This document shows, in pieces, positions 43,102 to 54,261 of a stretch of DNA of 64,000 bases. Position numbers and translations under genes: made by a program. Within the stretch, counting starts at the first letter, position 1. Every line of letters starts with the position of its first letter. Source of the stretch: Triatoma infestans (taxonomy: Eukaryota > Arthropoda > Insecta > Hemiptera > Reduviidae); the NCBI GenBank assembly GCA_011037195.1, contig JAAEAF010001086.1, positions 57,696-121,695 of the forward strand, in the 5' to 3' direction. The notes below the pieces were generated by a model, which did no database searches, had not been told where the DNA came from, and saw only the letters and a list, made by a program, of their open reading frames with translations.

Positions 43102-43498
43102 TGTAACGTTTTTCCCTCTAAACTAGCTACTGCAACTAGTTTTAAGTGGGTTCGTTTAGGTAAAATACTCTAAACTTCAATAAGAAAAACACCATTTTAT
43201 TGTTTTACACAATAAATTATAAATACAACACTTAATAATTATTAATTCAGAGTTGAAACCACAAAAGTTCACTTTGTTCACTTTTTATACACTTTTCACA
43301 AATGTACACTTAGTTTCTGACAAGAAAACTCTCTTAGACTGACTGTGGTCCCACTATTTATACCGGTGGAGAAGGGTCTAGAATCTGCTCGATTCTTCTA
43401 AAAAGAGCTAGAGCGCGCCGCTAGCGCTTCCTAGCGGCCACTAGGAGAACTTGAGGTACCTGCTTTCTCTCCTTGATGGCACCAGTGGCTGCGTTACA
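43102..43498 (-). mobile_element. Solo LTR, family C, copy 2
   Basis: Minus strand runs TGTAACGCAGCC ... AAAAACGTTACA, the same as 8979-9359 with small indels. TATA box GGTATAAATAGTGGGACC (plus strand about 43351-43368). Flanks GTAT and ATAT differ at one base. Confidence 0.88.
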
Positions 43499-43544
43499 AT
43501 ATTATATTGATGGTAGAACCATACATGATACTGTAGTGGTAATT

Positions 43545-43743
43545 TAGTGGAAAGCTTAAGTTACCCTAGAAACCCCCAAAAAATCAGTTTTTCCAGAAAA
43601 ATGTATCAAACAAAAGAGATAGTTGAATATGTGTGTGTGTGTGTGTGTGTGTGTGTATGGAATATGGTGTTTAAAGCAAATCATTGGATATGTTTTCATG
43701 AAAATTGGATAAAAACGAGAAAACATTCAGTAAAGTCGCACTT
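43545..43743 (+). repeat. Diverged tandem-monomer repeat, left half
   Basis: 'TTTTTCCAGAAAAATGTATC', (GT)n at 43628-43658 and 'CATTCAGTAAAGTCGCACTT', then interrupted by a LINE fragment; resumes at 44206. Confidence 0.6.
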
Positions 43744-44205
43744 GAGAGGGAGGATCAGTTGGCTAGGGAGGGATCATCATTACCATTTTGTGGTCCTGCA
43801 CCAGCTCTTGACGTCACTAAGAGGTTTCATGATAAACAGATTAGACTTTGGGAGACGAGAGTCTTGGAGAAATGGTGGGGGACACGCAGGGGTGCCTCCA
43901 AGCTAAAAGATTTATAAAAGGAATAATTAAGCAGAGAGTTTCGGATTACCTCCTGTCCCTTAGTAGGACAGTTCTGAGGACCTTGGTGGGGGTAGTGGCT
44001 GGGACACACTTGGGTGTCCAGTCACTTGTTTAACTTAGGGAGAACGTCTAGTTCCTATTTGTCAGAATTGCGATGACGGAGTCAGGGAAACGGTGTATCA
44101 CTATTTATGTCAGGGTCCCCGTTTCGCTGGTACTAGGTTTCGCGTATCTGGGAGGGTACCACTCTCGCAGGATTGCCTGGGCGAGTTGGAGTTGGAGTTT
44201 TATAA
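43744..44205 (+). pseudogene. I-like LINE internal fragment, truncated at both ends
   Basis: Same family as 4506-6288: EDQLAREGSSLPFCGPAPAL and KRFHDKQIRLWETRVLEKWW, the Cys region (CQNCDDGVRET near 44060-44100) and 'CTCGCAGGATTGCCTGGGCG'. It stops about 80 bp before the family's 3' end, with no TAA tail. Confidence 0.8.
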
Positions 44206-44420
44206 ACGGATTTGGATAATTTTGGCGAAAACTTTCATGTTAGATGGTGTGGTGATACCTAAATGGAATACCACGTTTAGAGCTTCCATCGATTATTTAT
44301 TAATATTCACACACAAACATACAGACTAATCGCTAAAAACATTTTGTTCGTAGTCAAAGGACTTAAAAAACATGTGATTCTGGTGTAAACTAAATTGCGC
44401 AATTGGCATTTGTTTGAATC
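44206..44420 (+). repeat. Diverged tandem-monomer repeat, right half
   Basis: 'TGGTGATACCTAAATGGAAT', 'GTTTAGAGCTTCC', CACACACAAACATACAG and 'CGTAGTCAAAGGACTT' match the third monomer and right end. Confidence 0.6.
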
Positions 44421-44865
44421 ATTATTTCCTACATAATCAGTACAATAATTACACTTTTTTTTTTTAGACTCGAGAAGAAGGCTATATCTAAGTAGACAGC
44501 TTTAACTTACCTGTTAGAAATATTTGAAGTTAACTCACTGCACTGAAATCCTTGTGATACCAACTCCTGAAACAAAAATGCATATCACATTAGCACATAG
44601 GAAAAGTTTTTGTGTTATTTTTAACGCTTTAACCTTAATTATAGATAAAGTCGGGCATGCTTGTTCAGGAATAATTCAGTTGATGATTGGCAATTGTGAG
44701 ATAGCACATAAGATCCTACAGAGCTTCTGACATTTCACAACACATATAATACTGCTACTCTTCACCTCAAAGCCCGGGATACCTCATAAGAAAAAATATG
44801 CTTAGGAAATAAAATACATTGGAGTAAATTCACATTGAAACTGCGTTATTATTTTGGTAAAAAAA
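44421..44865. other. Unassigned stretch
   Basis: A 68-codon frame at 44524-44730 has no recognised motif. No repeat ends seen. Confidence 0.3.
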
Positions 44866-44866
44866 A

Positions 44867-44904
44867 CCAACGTTTTGCTTATATCTCAATAGGCTTCTTC
44901 AGCG
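44867..44904 (-). other. CTGAAGAAGCC...AAAACGTTGG motif (Penelope-like)
   Basis: Minus strand reads CTGAAGAAGCCTATTGAG, a short spacer and AAGCAAAACGTTGG. It resembles the terminal motif class often seen in Penelope-like elements; no RT is nearby. Confidence 0.35.
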
Positions 44905-45336
44905 TAATTATTGTTAATGAGTTGTATATACTAAAACTGTTGAGAAACGAGTGGGATGGATGTAAAGAAATAAGTGGCACGGTCTAATTTCCCCTTACTT
45001 TCTTGCACGTAAACAGTTATAGGTAATTGGAAAGGCTTAATTTCCTTTCCTTTTCCCTGCTCGCACGTGATTGGCTATAGGAAAACTGGTTCTAAGTCTG
45101 CCTTTACACTGCATATTGAACTTGATGTCAACGTTGCAACCTCGTTTTGTTAAGAAAAACCGTTATCTTCTCTTTTTTATTCTTATTTTACGACCATTCA
45201 CTAAGAGACCGCAATATTCTACTCAGGCGGAGTCCATCATTTGTGTGTATACAATTTTCTAATTTCGCAATTTATTACGTCTCTTACAACCCGTTCATAA
45301 TAAATGATACAACTTGTATGTAAAATGATAAATACT

Positions 45337-45733
45337 TTTCAGTAAAAACGTACTTCCGATTATCTGATTTTCTTCAAAACTCAGAATTTACAACATATTT
45401 AATTTTAATTAATATTACTTAAATAATAGAATTGTTTAATAAACTGAAATAGCACTTTAGAGGACAATCTAACCACACCTGTCCACCAAAAGTGCCCTTC
45501 CTTAAATGCATATTCATAGAGAAATTGTAAATCTTTGTATGTGTGGTTGCTATAAAAAGTTCTAAAGAAAATGGTTGGAGCCATTTTTTGAGAAAATTTG
45601 CAAAACAGTGAATAAGCTATTAAAAAAAAAAAAAAAAGTGGTAATTCCGGTTAAGTAATTTTGACAGATAACGTATTGTGGGATCTGTCACGGAATATCA
45701 GGTTTGAACTTTCTGTGATTTTTCGTTTTTGAG

Positions 45734-45770
<37 letters not shown>

Positions 45771-45860
45771 ACATACCTCAAAACGGATATTTTCGGTGAA
45801 AAAAACTTGATACCTAAAATTGGACACAATTACAATACTTCATAGAAGTAAGAGAAAGTA
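45337..45860 (+). repeat. Tandem-monomer repeat, 5'-truncated
   Basis: Begins in the second monomer (ACGTACTTCCGATTATCTG) and runs to the right terminus GAAGTAAGAGAAAGT. (TG)n at 45738-45767 occupies the fixed microsatellite position after GAGCTATG. Confidence 0.8.
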
Positions 45861-46845
45861 ACAAGTAGAGAAAGGAAATGAAATTAAAAATTTATTTCAA
45901 AAATTAATGGATTTGTTTGTATAAATCTTAATTTATTACTTGATAAAGAGGAGCTTAGTTCGTGGTGCTACAAACTGATAAGCTAAGGTGTAACGCAGTG
46001 TAGGAGTCGATTCCCTTAGTCTAAAGTCTCGGATTTATGGGGCGTAATAATATGAATAAATAGAGAGTAAAATATGTTTCCTATCCTATAGCATCCATGA
46101 TAGCCGATCGGTACTTTGGGCGTAAAGCCTCCTGAAAAAAGGCACCTTAACCATTTACTGCTCGATTGGTAATATAATTGATCATGTAGATGCTTTATAT
46201 TGTAATGTAAAACATCTATACTTGTTCCTCACACAGCCAGCTCCAGCACAGATTTTTTTTTTTTCTGTTTTTTTATTCAATAACACAGATTTTCTCTATC
46301 TACAGTTAAGTATAACATTAAAATTCTCTACGTACTTGGTATTTTTACTCAAAGTTTAGTTTCCAATAATGTCACGCATAAATATAAGTGAAGAACAGAG
46401 AAAATTAAAAAAAAAAAAAAAAATTATTCACTGATAAATTAAATCACTCGGTCAACTTTTTCTCATTGCATTTCCCGTAACAATAATTTGAAACTTTTCC
46501 TTAATATTCCCTATTAAACTTTATTACTGCTTATTTTCCCACAATCTGTATGTTTGAGGAAATTTAATTTTTAAAATGATTTGTTACCCGGACAAATATT
46601 TTTTGAAAATTGTAGTAGATTAAATGTATAGTTAGTTACTACACCAAGTTTTAAATGAAGATCATTGACGCTGTTGTCAAGAAAATCCATATAAACTGTA
46701 AAATCAAAGTAAGAAAGTTCATTTACAAAAAAAAATTGACTCGAATACAATATATCCTCTTACAATAGTAAGAGAAAAAAAATTTTTATACAAAATCTGG
46801 AAACAACAAACTCTGTCTTTCTGTCATAGCCATAAATATAGTTAT
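45861..46845. other. AT-rich stretch
   Basis: No gene. Contains a decayed 'CCTCTTACAATAGTAAGAG' hairpin (46755-46773), like the repeat's terminus, and A-runs. Confidence 0.35.
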
Positions 46846-47102
46846 TGAAATGTAATTGGTGATATTGTGTTGTAGTAGTAGCTTGTAATGTGAGCGGATT
46901 TGTAAAGGGCTTGTGAGTATATATGTGTAAGAGAGAAGTATTAAGTAATAATTAAGAGATCACACTGTTTTTAAAAATAGATATATTCTTTAAGTGAAAT
47001 TAAATACTTTACAATATCACAGTTATATGCTTATTAATATACTGAAACTAGTTAGAATAAACTCTTATATTTTAACTTATAACTGGCACTAATAATATAA
47101 CA
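46846..47102. mobile_element. LTR A, truncated
   Basis: Starts TGAAATGTAATTGGTGATA, contains 'AGCTTGTAATGTGAGCGG' and 'ATAAACTCTTATATTTTAAC', and stops after 'TAACTGGCACTAAT'. The far half is missing. Confidence 0.6.
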
Positions 47103-48176
47103 GAGATGATATTATATTTATGGGTGCCACAATAGACCATAGGGGAAGTGCTACTTTACAGAATAGAGCTTTGTTGTTTGTTTTATTGAAATTTCTTTTG
47201 AAAAACTGCATCGATAAAAACGTATCACTTTTATTTGTAACATTTTATCGTTGAGAGGTATTGGGGAGGGGGTTATCAATTAGTTTAAATTTAAACTGCA
47301 CAAGCTTTGTTGGTTTTGACAGAGGGAGTTCTACACAAGTATTTGGCTCAGGTATCCCAAAATAACTTACCTTTTTTTTATGGCCAGCCAGACTATACAT
47401 TATAAACATTCTTCAGGGACAAAGGCAAAGCACAATATAAATCAAAAATAAAAAAATTCTACAAAAGTAAAAACATAAATAAATAAAAATAATAAATAAA
47501 AGTATTTTTATATACGAGTATAATAAATTGAATGGAAATTTAAACGGTTGCTTATATTGCTGAATAAACCAAATTAAACTACATATAAACTAGTAAAATT
47601 TAAAAAAAAGAAATATAATGTGGTAGATAAAACAATAAAATATAATATAACCTACGTAACATAAGAAATGTTGTATAAGAAAGCATGCATAAAGAAATAG
47701 GCATTCTACGACGGATAAAATCCCAGATGTTATCCCAGCATTGCAGACCCATCCACATATTCAATAAGAAATGTTGTACTTACAAAAAATATTTTTTTCT
47801 TCTTGAATTCCTTAACTGTAGTTTAACGTGTGATATATCATCACGAATGTTTAAGGAGATAGAATTTATAAAGGGCTAAGAAAGCGAATTGAAAAACCTT
47901 GCCTTATTGTTTACACTGTTTAGGAAATTCCAGGAAACTGTTATAGTTGAAGAACAGATTGTTAGTATCTGTATTAAAATTAATAACTGATTTATCTTCT
48001 TTAATATATATTATTTCGAATATATTTCTTTTTATATTATTATTGTTTATGAAGTGAATTCTAGAGTGTTGTATTTAACATTATATTTACTGGACGGATA
48101 GTCGAGAGACGTAATTTGGTCGAAGAAGTTCAGTGTAGCTAGAAAAACCGATTGGAAATGTCATCATTAACCCTTG
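47103..48176. other. AT-rich stretch with an old monomer fragment
   Basis: 47130-47290 has weak tandem-monomer text ('GGGGAAGTGCTACTTTACAG', 'ATCACTTTTATTTG'). The rest is AT-rich without a feature; a 64-codon frame at 47685 is not convincing. Confidence 0.3.
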
Positions 48177-48567
48177 CTAATGAAATGTGATTGGTGTGAT
48201 GTGTTGTTGTAGTTTGTGGTAGCTTGTGGCGTGAGCGGTTTTGTGAAAGGGCTTGTAAGTATAGATGTTTAAGAGAGAGAAGTAATAAGAATAATTAAGA
48301 AAACACTGGTAGATTAAATTAAATATATTATCTTTAAGATATTTAAATGCTATTCAATAACACAGCAATATGTTTATTAATTTACTGCATTTAGTTAGAA
48401 TAAACTCTTATGTTTTAAGTTATAACTGGCAAAGTCCTGATGTGTTCTGCTTCGGTGTCTATAACCAACTATCTTGAAAGAATGTATTCTAATTGTTATT
48501 TCAAATCTTCCCCTGTGAGAAGAAGGGGTACACAATGTTATCAAGTTCATGAACTCTAAGACCCTAG

Positions 48568-49215
48568 GTCAGACGTAGCGACTCATGTCGCGCGACACAG
48601 TCATTGTACTGTATCTAATGTTTGTGTCACACGAAGTCGCGCGTCTCGCCAAGTGGCGCGCCACAGTCGACACTCCGCGACTCGGTGAGCCACAAGCTAC
48701 ACAGTCAACTAGTATATTTAGTACGGAGCAGTCACACGGACAGCCGTTTATTTTTTATACTTATATTCTTCTACTTATTATTTTATACTTGTTATCTACA
48801 TTTCAAAACATTTATTTTATGGTTATGTAATTTTTACAATAAAGCATTTATGCACTTACCTAATTTTTCTTCAGGGAATAGCTGGTCTCATGACGAGCCA
48901 GATTTTCTTGTAAAATGACAACAAGTTTATCAAATGCAGCAATAGATTCTACAAAAATTGAAAAATTTGGCTTTATCTTCTCTCAAGCATGGGTAAACAG
49001 TATAAAATAAATTTTGGGACTTTTTCTCCCGTGGAGTCGGATGAATCCAAAATCTTATTTTCCTTTGTTTTTTCCTATTAAGATACAAATAGGCGAGCGC
49101 AGCTATTTCTTCAAATTCCATTTTCATACTATTTCTTTTCAAATAAGTCGCTAGCAAAGTCGCGAGTGAAGTGGCTTGTAAATGGAGTCGCGCGACACGA
49201 ATCGCTACGTCTGAC
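48568..49215 (-). mobile_element. PIF/Harbinger-type deletion derivative
   Basis: Inverted termini of about 30 bp: GTCAGACGTAGCGACTC then TGTCGCGCGAC on the left, the complement of GTCAGACGTAGCGATTC then GTGTCGCGCGAC on the right. Two mismatches over 30 bp. It encodes only the N-terminal piece of a HARBI1-like transposase on the minus strand. I could not read a clean 3-bp duplication. Confidence 0.8.
48930..49145 (-). pseudogene. HARBI1-like transposase N-terminal remnant
   Basis: Reads KMEFEEIAALAYLYLNRKKQ then RKIRFWIHPTPREKKSQ and LFYTVYPCLREDKAKFFNF. The 'R+R.WVHP....R...G.F..LYP.LR.D..+F..+' pattern is the N-terminus of PIF/Harbinger transposases. The DDE catalytic part is entirely missing, so this is a non-autonomous derivative. 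It ends at a stop near 48930. Confidence 0.8.
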
Positions 49216-49359
49216 AGAAGCCTAAAAGACAATAGTGGTCTTCTACCTGAAATGTTCTTTTGCAAGGGAATTGTCACATATTCTTCATAATTTTGATTTT
49301 TTTCAAATTAAATATATTTTTATATTTCTTGCATCCATCACACTAAGCTTCTGGAGTTA

Positions 49360-49519
49360 ATGAATTTGGTGAAGTTTGAAGGCTGTAAAATTTGAGTTTG
49401 AAGCCTAATGTTAATATGATTTGGTTAAGGCTCAAATTGAGTAGGTATCTATATCTATATACCATATCTAACATGTGGCTTCGAACTCAAATTTTACAGG
49501 CCTTCAAATTTCATTAAAT
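49360..49519. repeat. Short inverted repeat (hairpin)
   Basis: 49362-49405 pairs with 49477-49519 (core TGTAAAATTTGAGTT) around a 71-bp loop. A few mismatches. MITE-like size; no duplication recognised. Confidence 0.65.
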
Positions 49520-50289
49520 GATGCACGAAGAAATTAAATTTATGGACTCTACATTAGAAAATAATGTTGTTGTCTTTCTTCTAGGCACAATAATTAGATT
49601 ATTGACATTAAAATTTTATAATCGTATTATTCAATTGTCGATAAGTAAGGAAGAAACAATGATAATTTACTTAAAATAACATGTTATTTGAACACTATTC
49701 GTAGTTTAATAGATAATAGACTAGATTGTAAATAAAGTAGAGAAAAGTTTAAATGACATCCCTCCCATAAAATCTTCTTATAATGAATTTTCGTGGAAAA
49801 CTGTTTCAAATAATTATTACAGCAATAGAAACAAAAGTCAATAATAAAATAAATAAAATAACGTGCTTGAATAAACACACTTTAAAGAGAATATATTTTA
49901 AACGAAACATTCCATTAATTAACGTATAAAATCTAAATAACCGAAATATGGGTCATGTGAAACTTAATTAAAAAGAATTAACAAGGATTGATAGTAGATT
50001 TTATTGTAAATAAATAAATAATAAATATCCGTCAAAAAAGGCACAACTTAATGCTTTATATTCGCTTATAAATGAGGAAATGTCCGTTTAACTTTATGTT
50101 TTAATTGTTATTAAATTAAAACATGGTTGTTAATTACTCTCTACACCATAATTACTTGGAATTAAAGACGTTGCAATCCTCTCTTTCAAAGTCTACTTAC
50201 TTACTTTCATATTTCTTTTCTATTTTATTAAATTATTCTAAATTTATTAAAAAAACAGAAGTCTGATTACTGGGGGGGGGGACTAAAAT
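49520..50289. other. AT-rich stretch
   Basis: AT-rich; 'AAATAAATAAATAATAAAT' at 50010-50030 could be an old LINE tail. No frame recognised. Confidence 0.3.
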
Positions 50290-50295
50290 TTGTCT

Positions 50296-50890
50296 ATTTA
50301 ACTCTCTAGCAGAAAGTGTTCTATTGTATGCTTCAGAGGTGTGGGGGTTGTGATTATTATGAATTAATAGAGAGGGGACAGATAAGAAATCGCTTCTGGC
50401 ATTGCCTCGCAACATTCCTGATTGTTATGTGAGGGTGGAAGCTGACAGGGTTCACTGCAGATTAAAATTATTCAGCAGCATGTTGGACTGGGCAATTAAA
50501 ATAATGAATATGGCCGATGATTGTTTACCTAAAATAATTTTCTCTAGACTAGCTGAGTTGGATGAAACTTATAACCTACCTTTTAACTGCTATTCGCAAT
50601 TACGGTTTTACTTAAATGTAATTGATACAGTAGATATTCTGAAGAATCTTGCCCGGATCCACTTTGACGCAGATAAGAAAGGAAATGATAAAAAATCATT
50701 CGAAGGTTGGCTGATCAATAAGGATATAGATTGTAATGTGTACATCTTTGGGCGAATTAATAAATGTAAATTGTATCAAATATATTCTTGTTATATATTT
50801 TATGATTGTAAAGTAAGGAATTTTTCCGATGTATATATTTATAAATTTGGGTTTTTTGAAGGTTGGAAGGCACAAAAGAAACAGTTAGTT
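50296..50890 (+). pseudogene. LINE RT C-terminal domain, part 1
   Basis: LFNSLAESVLLYASEVWGL is the usual RT thumb box; LPRNIPDCYVRVEADRVHCR and SMLDWAIKIMNMADDCLPK correspond to the 'LP..TP...+.E.GR..L......L+Y..K+..M..D.LP+' region of a common insect LINE family. One or two in-frame stops near 50356-50375. The frame runs open to 50977, but homology is lost near 50890. Confidence 0.75.
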
Positions 50891-51399
50891 GAGTCAGAGA
50901 TACCTGGCCTACCCCTATCACTACATTTATTTAGGACAAAGGGAATTTCCCTCTTCTCACTTTCTCCGGGGTGGAGGTAGAATATATAAGGTGGACCCTT
51001 TTAGGGAAGGGGGTCAGTTCAAAATTTGTACCAGAAAAAGAGTGAAGTCCGTCATTAGAAAAAGCCATGTTACAGTAGTGAGTGGTGGAAGTGCCCCAAG
51101 AAACCCAACCTTCTTCAAGTCAGAAAATATGTAAGTTTTAAAAAGCAGTTTCTCCTAAATGACAAGACACTTATGTTGTTGTATCACAATATTGTATTTA
51201 TTTATTTTTGATATATATTGTTTTTTAATTATATATTTTTTGAATCTATATATTTAATTGTTTTTTCATCCTCTCCAACTTCTGTATAAACACAGACCTC
51301 ACGAGATCCCTTTAGAGAAGAGTTCAAACATGAATTATAATAATTAATTATTTAATTTACCCCCCCCCCCCCATACTAATCACATTACAAGATGCTGTA

Positions 51400-51758
51400 A
51401 TAAATTCTTCATTTAATATGTATTATCGTCATTGTAGCTCTTTGAAATTCGGGGAAGACTACTTATTTATTAAGTGCCATATAAGTAAAATCAGGATAGT
51501 CACGCAACTTAGGTTATGTAATAAAAAATTTCCTTCCCTGTACCATAATGGCAGGCGGTATAGGTTTTGTCCCGATGAAGGCTGTACAGTATGTGCATTG
51601 AATGAAAAAGACAGCGTTTGTCATTTCCTCTTTCATAGTTTGCAGTACAGTGATTTTCGTACGAAATATTTAGCAAAATATATAGATGTTGCAGGAAATT
51701 GCTCCGAATTGCTCGCTATGGAAAACTTGTTTTACAATATGGATTATGAAAAGATGCA
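51400..51758 (+). pseudogene. LINE RT C-terminal domain, part 2 (Cys knuckle)
   Basis: NMYYRHCSSLKFGEDYL, IRIVTQLRLCNKKFPSLY, CPDEGCTVCALNEKDSV and CHFLFHSLQYSDFRTKYL: the 'QLRL.N', C-x2-C, 'HFLF.C..Y...R..YL' tail in order, with the last Cys as Ser. The frame is interrupted at codon EKM by LTR E, and the same frame resumes at 52108 and runs to a stop at 52179. Confidence 0.8.
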
Positions 51759-52107
51759 TGTAGGGGTAGTGTACCCCCACCACTCTCATCCACTCTAGCG
51801 GAGAGGAACAGCCCCTCTCGCAAAGAGAGGAGAGGCTCGGCCAGTATATATATATATATATATATGAGAGATAGGCAATGAGACATCATTCAGATAGAAT
51901 TCTGTTGATTTACACATCAGTTTAACATCGCTCCGTTCATATCTTCTTAGCCACGTCAGTCTGTCAGTTCAGTTCAGTTCAGTTAGTGTAAAGTCCTTGG
52001 CAGTCAGTCATATACATATATATCAATTATATATCTTAAACCAAATCTTAAGGTGTTATTTATCACTCATCAAGCAACAACCTATATCTCCTCACAACAC
52101 CCTTACA
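51759..52107 (+). mobile_element. Solo LTR, family E, with ATGCA duplication
   Basis: Runs TGTAGGGGTAGTGTACCCCC ... CAACACCCTTACA. ATGCA is repeated exactly at 51754-51758 and 52108-52112, a 5-bp duplication. Contains an inverted CCTCTC/GAGAGG stem, a TA-rich TATA region (51843-51866) and CAGTTCAGTTCAGTTCAG (51968-51985). Single copy in the window. Confidence 0.92.
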
Positions 52108-52436
52108 ATGCAGAATATATTAATATTTATAAGTAGCTCTCTGGGTAGAAGGTCCTTAATTTTAGAATCAAGTCTTTAGTTTTGTTAATCAATTTTATAA
52201 TCTTAGTTTTTAGTTTTATTTTCCCTTTATTTTTTTGTTCAAGACATTGTGAACATAATTTTTTAATAAACATACTTTCTGTAATGTCTTTAAAAATATT
52301 TTTTATATTCTAAATTTATGTAAATTGTTATAGGTAAATTTTCAGTTTGTTTTTATTTATATAGTTTATGTTCGAATTTATGTACCAACCAACGCCTTGT
52401 TTGTAAAACAAATAAATAAATAATAATAATAATATT

Positions 52437-52874
52437 TATTTTCTATCTGGCAACTTAGTTTTCAGAGAATTCTTATATTAAGACCCACCTATTTACCTAT
52501 AAATCAGTAGGTGCAGAATCGTAGATTATACTTAATAACATGCAAGTCAAATTGCAGCTCATGAATTTGGATTTCTCCATCGTAGGGAAAACTAAACGTG
52601 ATAAAATTAGGAATGAATCAATAATGAGCAACTTGGACATTCAATCCTTTGTAAACAAATTGGAGAGAGGTTCCAATTTTAGTACATGTACCGCCGAAGC
52701 GAGTACTTACTGGATAAGTATTGTTATTTAGACAAACTTGATTCTCTGTTAAATTGCGTAAATGTCAATCAAATGAAATCTATAGTTTATTTTATAAAAA
52801 ACTTGTTTAGTAATAAAAGATGAAATCCAACGTAGGCTTCAAATCTACTCAAAATTTTATTTATATAAAAAAAA
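52437..52874 (+). other. Unassigned; possible RTE-like LINE scrap
   Basis: 52540-52731 is open and reads GKTKRDKIRNESIMSNLDIQ, reminiscent of the 'T+.D+IRNE.IR..L....' stretch preceding 'W.GHV' in RTE-like LINEs, but it ends before any further motif. Confidence 0.35.
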
Positions 52875-53729
52875 TCTGGTGTGAAACACTCACACAACTT
52901 TCTCTTACTCCTGTTATCAAAATTATAATTGACAAATTTTATAGTTTGTGTATCAAATTTAATGAAATTCGTCAAAAACTGGAAGAACTGTCTAGTAAAA
53001 GGGCACTTCCGGTTTTCTAATTTTCCTGAAACTCGGAATTTTAGCCATCTATTTATTTCTAATTAATTTTGTTTGGATGATAGAATTGTATAATCAACTA
53101 TGATACCACTTTAGAGGAAGCTGTACCCCCACACCCTCCCCTAAAAGTGCCCTTAAAGGATTTTCCCCAAGAAATATTTTAAATAAAAGATGTAGATCTT
53201 TGCATATTAGTTTATATTTGAAGTTTCAAGAAAATCGTCGAAGCCATTTTTGAGCCATCGCTAAAAGTGAAAAAAAATCATTAGTAAACTGTTAAAACAA
53301 ACGTACTTCCGGTTATCCGATTTTTTTCAAACTCGGAATTTCAACAACCATATGTTATCCTAATTTAACATTATTTAGATGACAGTATTGTCTAATAAAC
53401 TGAAATAGCAGTTAAAATGAAAATCCAACCCCACCCCCCACCGCCAGAAGTGCCCTTAAATGAATTTTCCCGGAGAAACGTTTCATATAAAAGTTGCAGC
53501 TCTTTGTATGTGTAGTTGATATCCCAAGTTTAAAGAAAATATTCTGGGCCATTTTTAAGAAAATCGCAAAAACTTAAAAAAAAAAAACTAGTAAAGTGGT
53601 ACTTCCGGTTGATGTATTTTGACAGAAAACGCACCGTCAGATCCCATAATGATACCTAAACGTAAAATCAAGTTTCAACTTTCTACGGTTTTTCGTCTTT
53701 GAGCTATGCTGTTCACATACGCAGACATA

Positions 53730-53765
<36 letters not shown>

Positions 53766-53838
53766 ACACAGATCATTTGCTAAAACGGATAATTCCGGTG
53801 AAAACTCGATTTGACACGATTACAATACTTCCAAGTAA
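52875..53838 (+). repeat. Tandem-monomer repeat, near full length
   Basis: CTGGTGTGAAACACTC, ACTTTCTCTTACTCC, then monomers beginning near 53004 (GGCACTTCCGGTTTTC), 53303 (CGTACTTCCGGTTATCCG) and 53599 (GGTACTTCCGGTTG), (CA)n at 53729-53763, and a decayed right end. Spacing near 295-300 bp. Confidence 0.85.
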
Positions 53839-53959
53839 AAATTGATAAATAAATAAGGTAATATCTTGTTATTCAATAACTAATGAATGAATTAATTAAA
53901 GTAATAACTTTGCTTATATATGTTTTGTTAATATGTTTAGATGAGTGAATATTATTTTT

Positions 53960-54040
53960 AAATGTATGTTTTGTGCTGGACTCCTGCTTTTTATAAAAAT
54001 TGTAATTTAAAAAAAACAAAAAACAAATAAACCATTCTAT
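53960..54040 (+). mobile_element. LINE 3' tail
   Basis: GCTGGACTCCTGCTTTTTAT then A-rich AAACAAATAAACC. Matches the older tail at 38710-38760 and its left half at 37898-37911. Confidence 0.5.
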
Positions 54041-54053
54041 TGTATTGTATTGT

Positions 54054-54205
54054 TGTAAGTTCGAGAAAGGTCCTGCATTAGATTTTCTTTTCCTTGGAGT
54101 CACTTATAGCTCACTGTCTGGTGATGGGCAGTGCTGTCTGTATCTAAAGAACACTGCTCGAAGGCCGCTAATGCACTGAGAAGGGTCCAGAGGGCAAAAG
54201 AGATC
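54054..54205 (+). mobile_element. SINE body fragment
   Basis: 'AAGTTCGAGAAAGGTCCTGC' (B-box remnant) then 'TAGCTCACTGTCTGGTGATG' and 'TAATGCACTGAGAAGG' match the body of the SINE at 33470-33671. A 22-bp insert sits after GGTGATGG. Confidence 0.6.
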
Positions 54206-54261
54206 TTTCAGGCCGCAGTGCAAGAATTGAATCTAATCTAACTACCAGCTAAGAAACGTAT

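Larger units (their letters stand above)
48181..49342. mobile_element. LTR A with CTAA duplication, hosting a PIF element
   Basis: Starts TGAAATGTGATTGGTGTG and ends GCATCCATCACA; CTAA flanks both sides exactly (48177-48180, 49343-49346). Without the 648-bp insert at 48568-49215 the LTR is about 514 bp. Shares 'GTGTTCTGCTTCGGTGTC' with the copies at 2504 and 19946. Confidence 0.85.
50290..52436 (+). mobile_element. LINE C-terminal half and 3' UTR, split by LTR E
   Basis: Coding remnants from LFNSLAESVLLYASEVWGL (about 50296-50352) to a stop at 52177-52179, then an AT-rich 3' UTR and a tail of AAATAAATAAATAATAATA at 52410-52436. A 349-bp solo LTR lies in the last coding part, and an unrelated-looking segment sits at about 50890-51390. 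Confidence 0.75.

Noticed and set aside
48585..48918. Overlapping 81- and 98-codon frames
   Set aside because: They lie in and beside the PIF inverted terminus and have no homology; the real coding remnant is on the other strand.
706..52700. Shared 'TGTACCGCCGAA' text at about 713 and 52687
   Set aside because: Match of only about 20 bases with one mismatch and no extension; probably chance or a very small common LINE piece.
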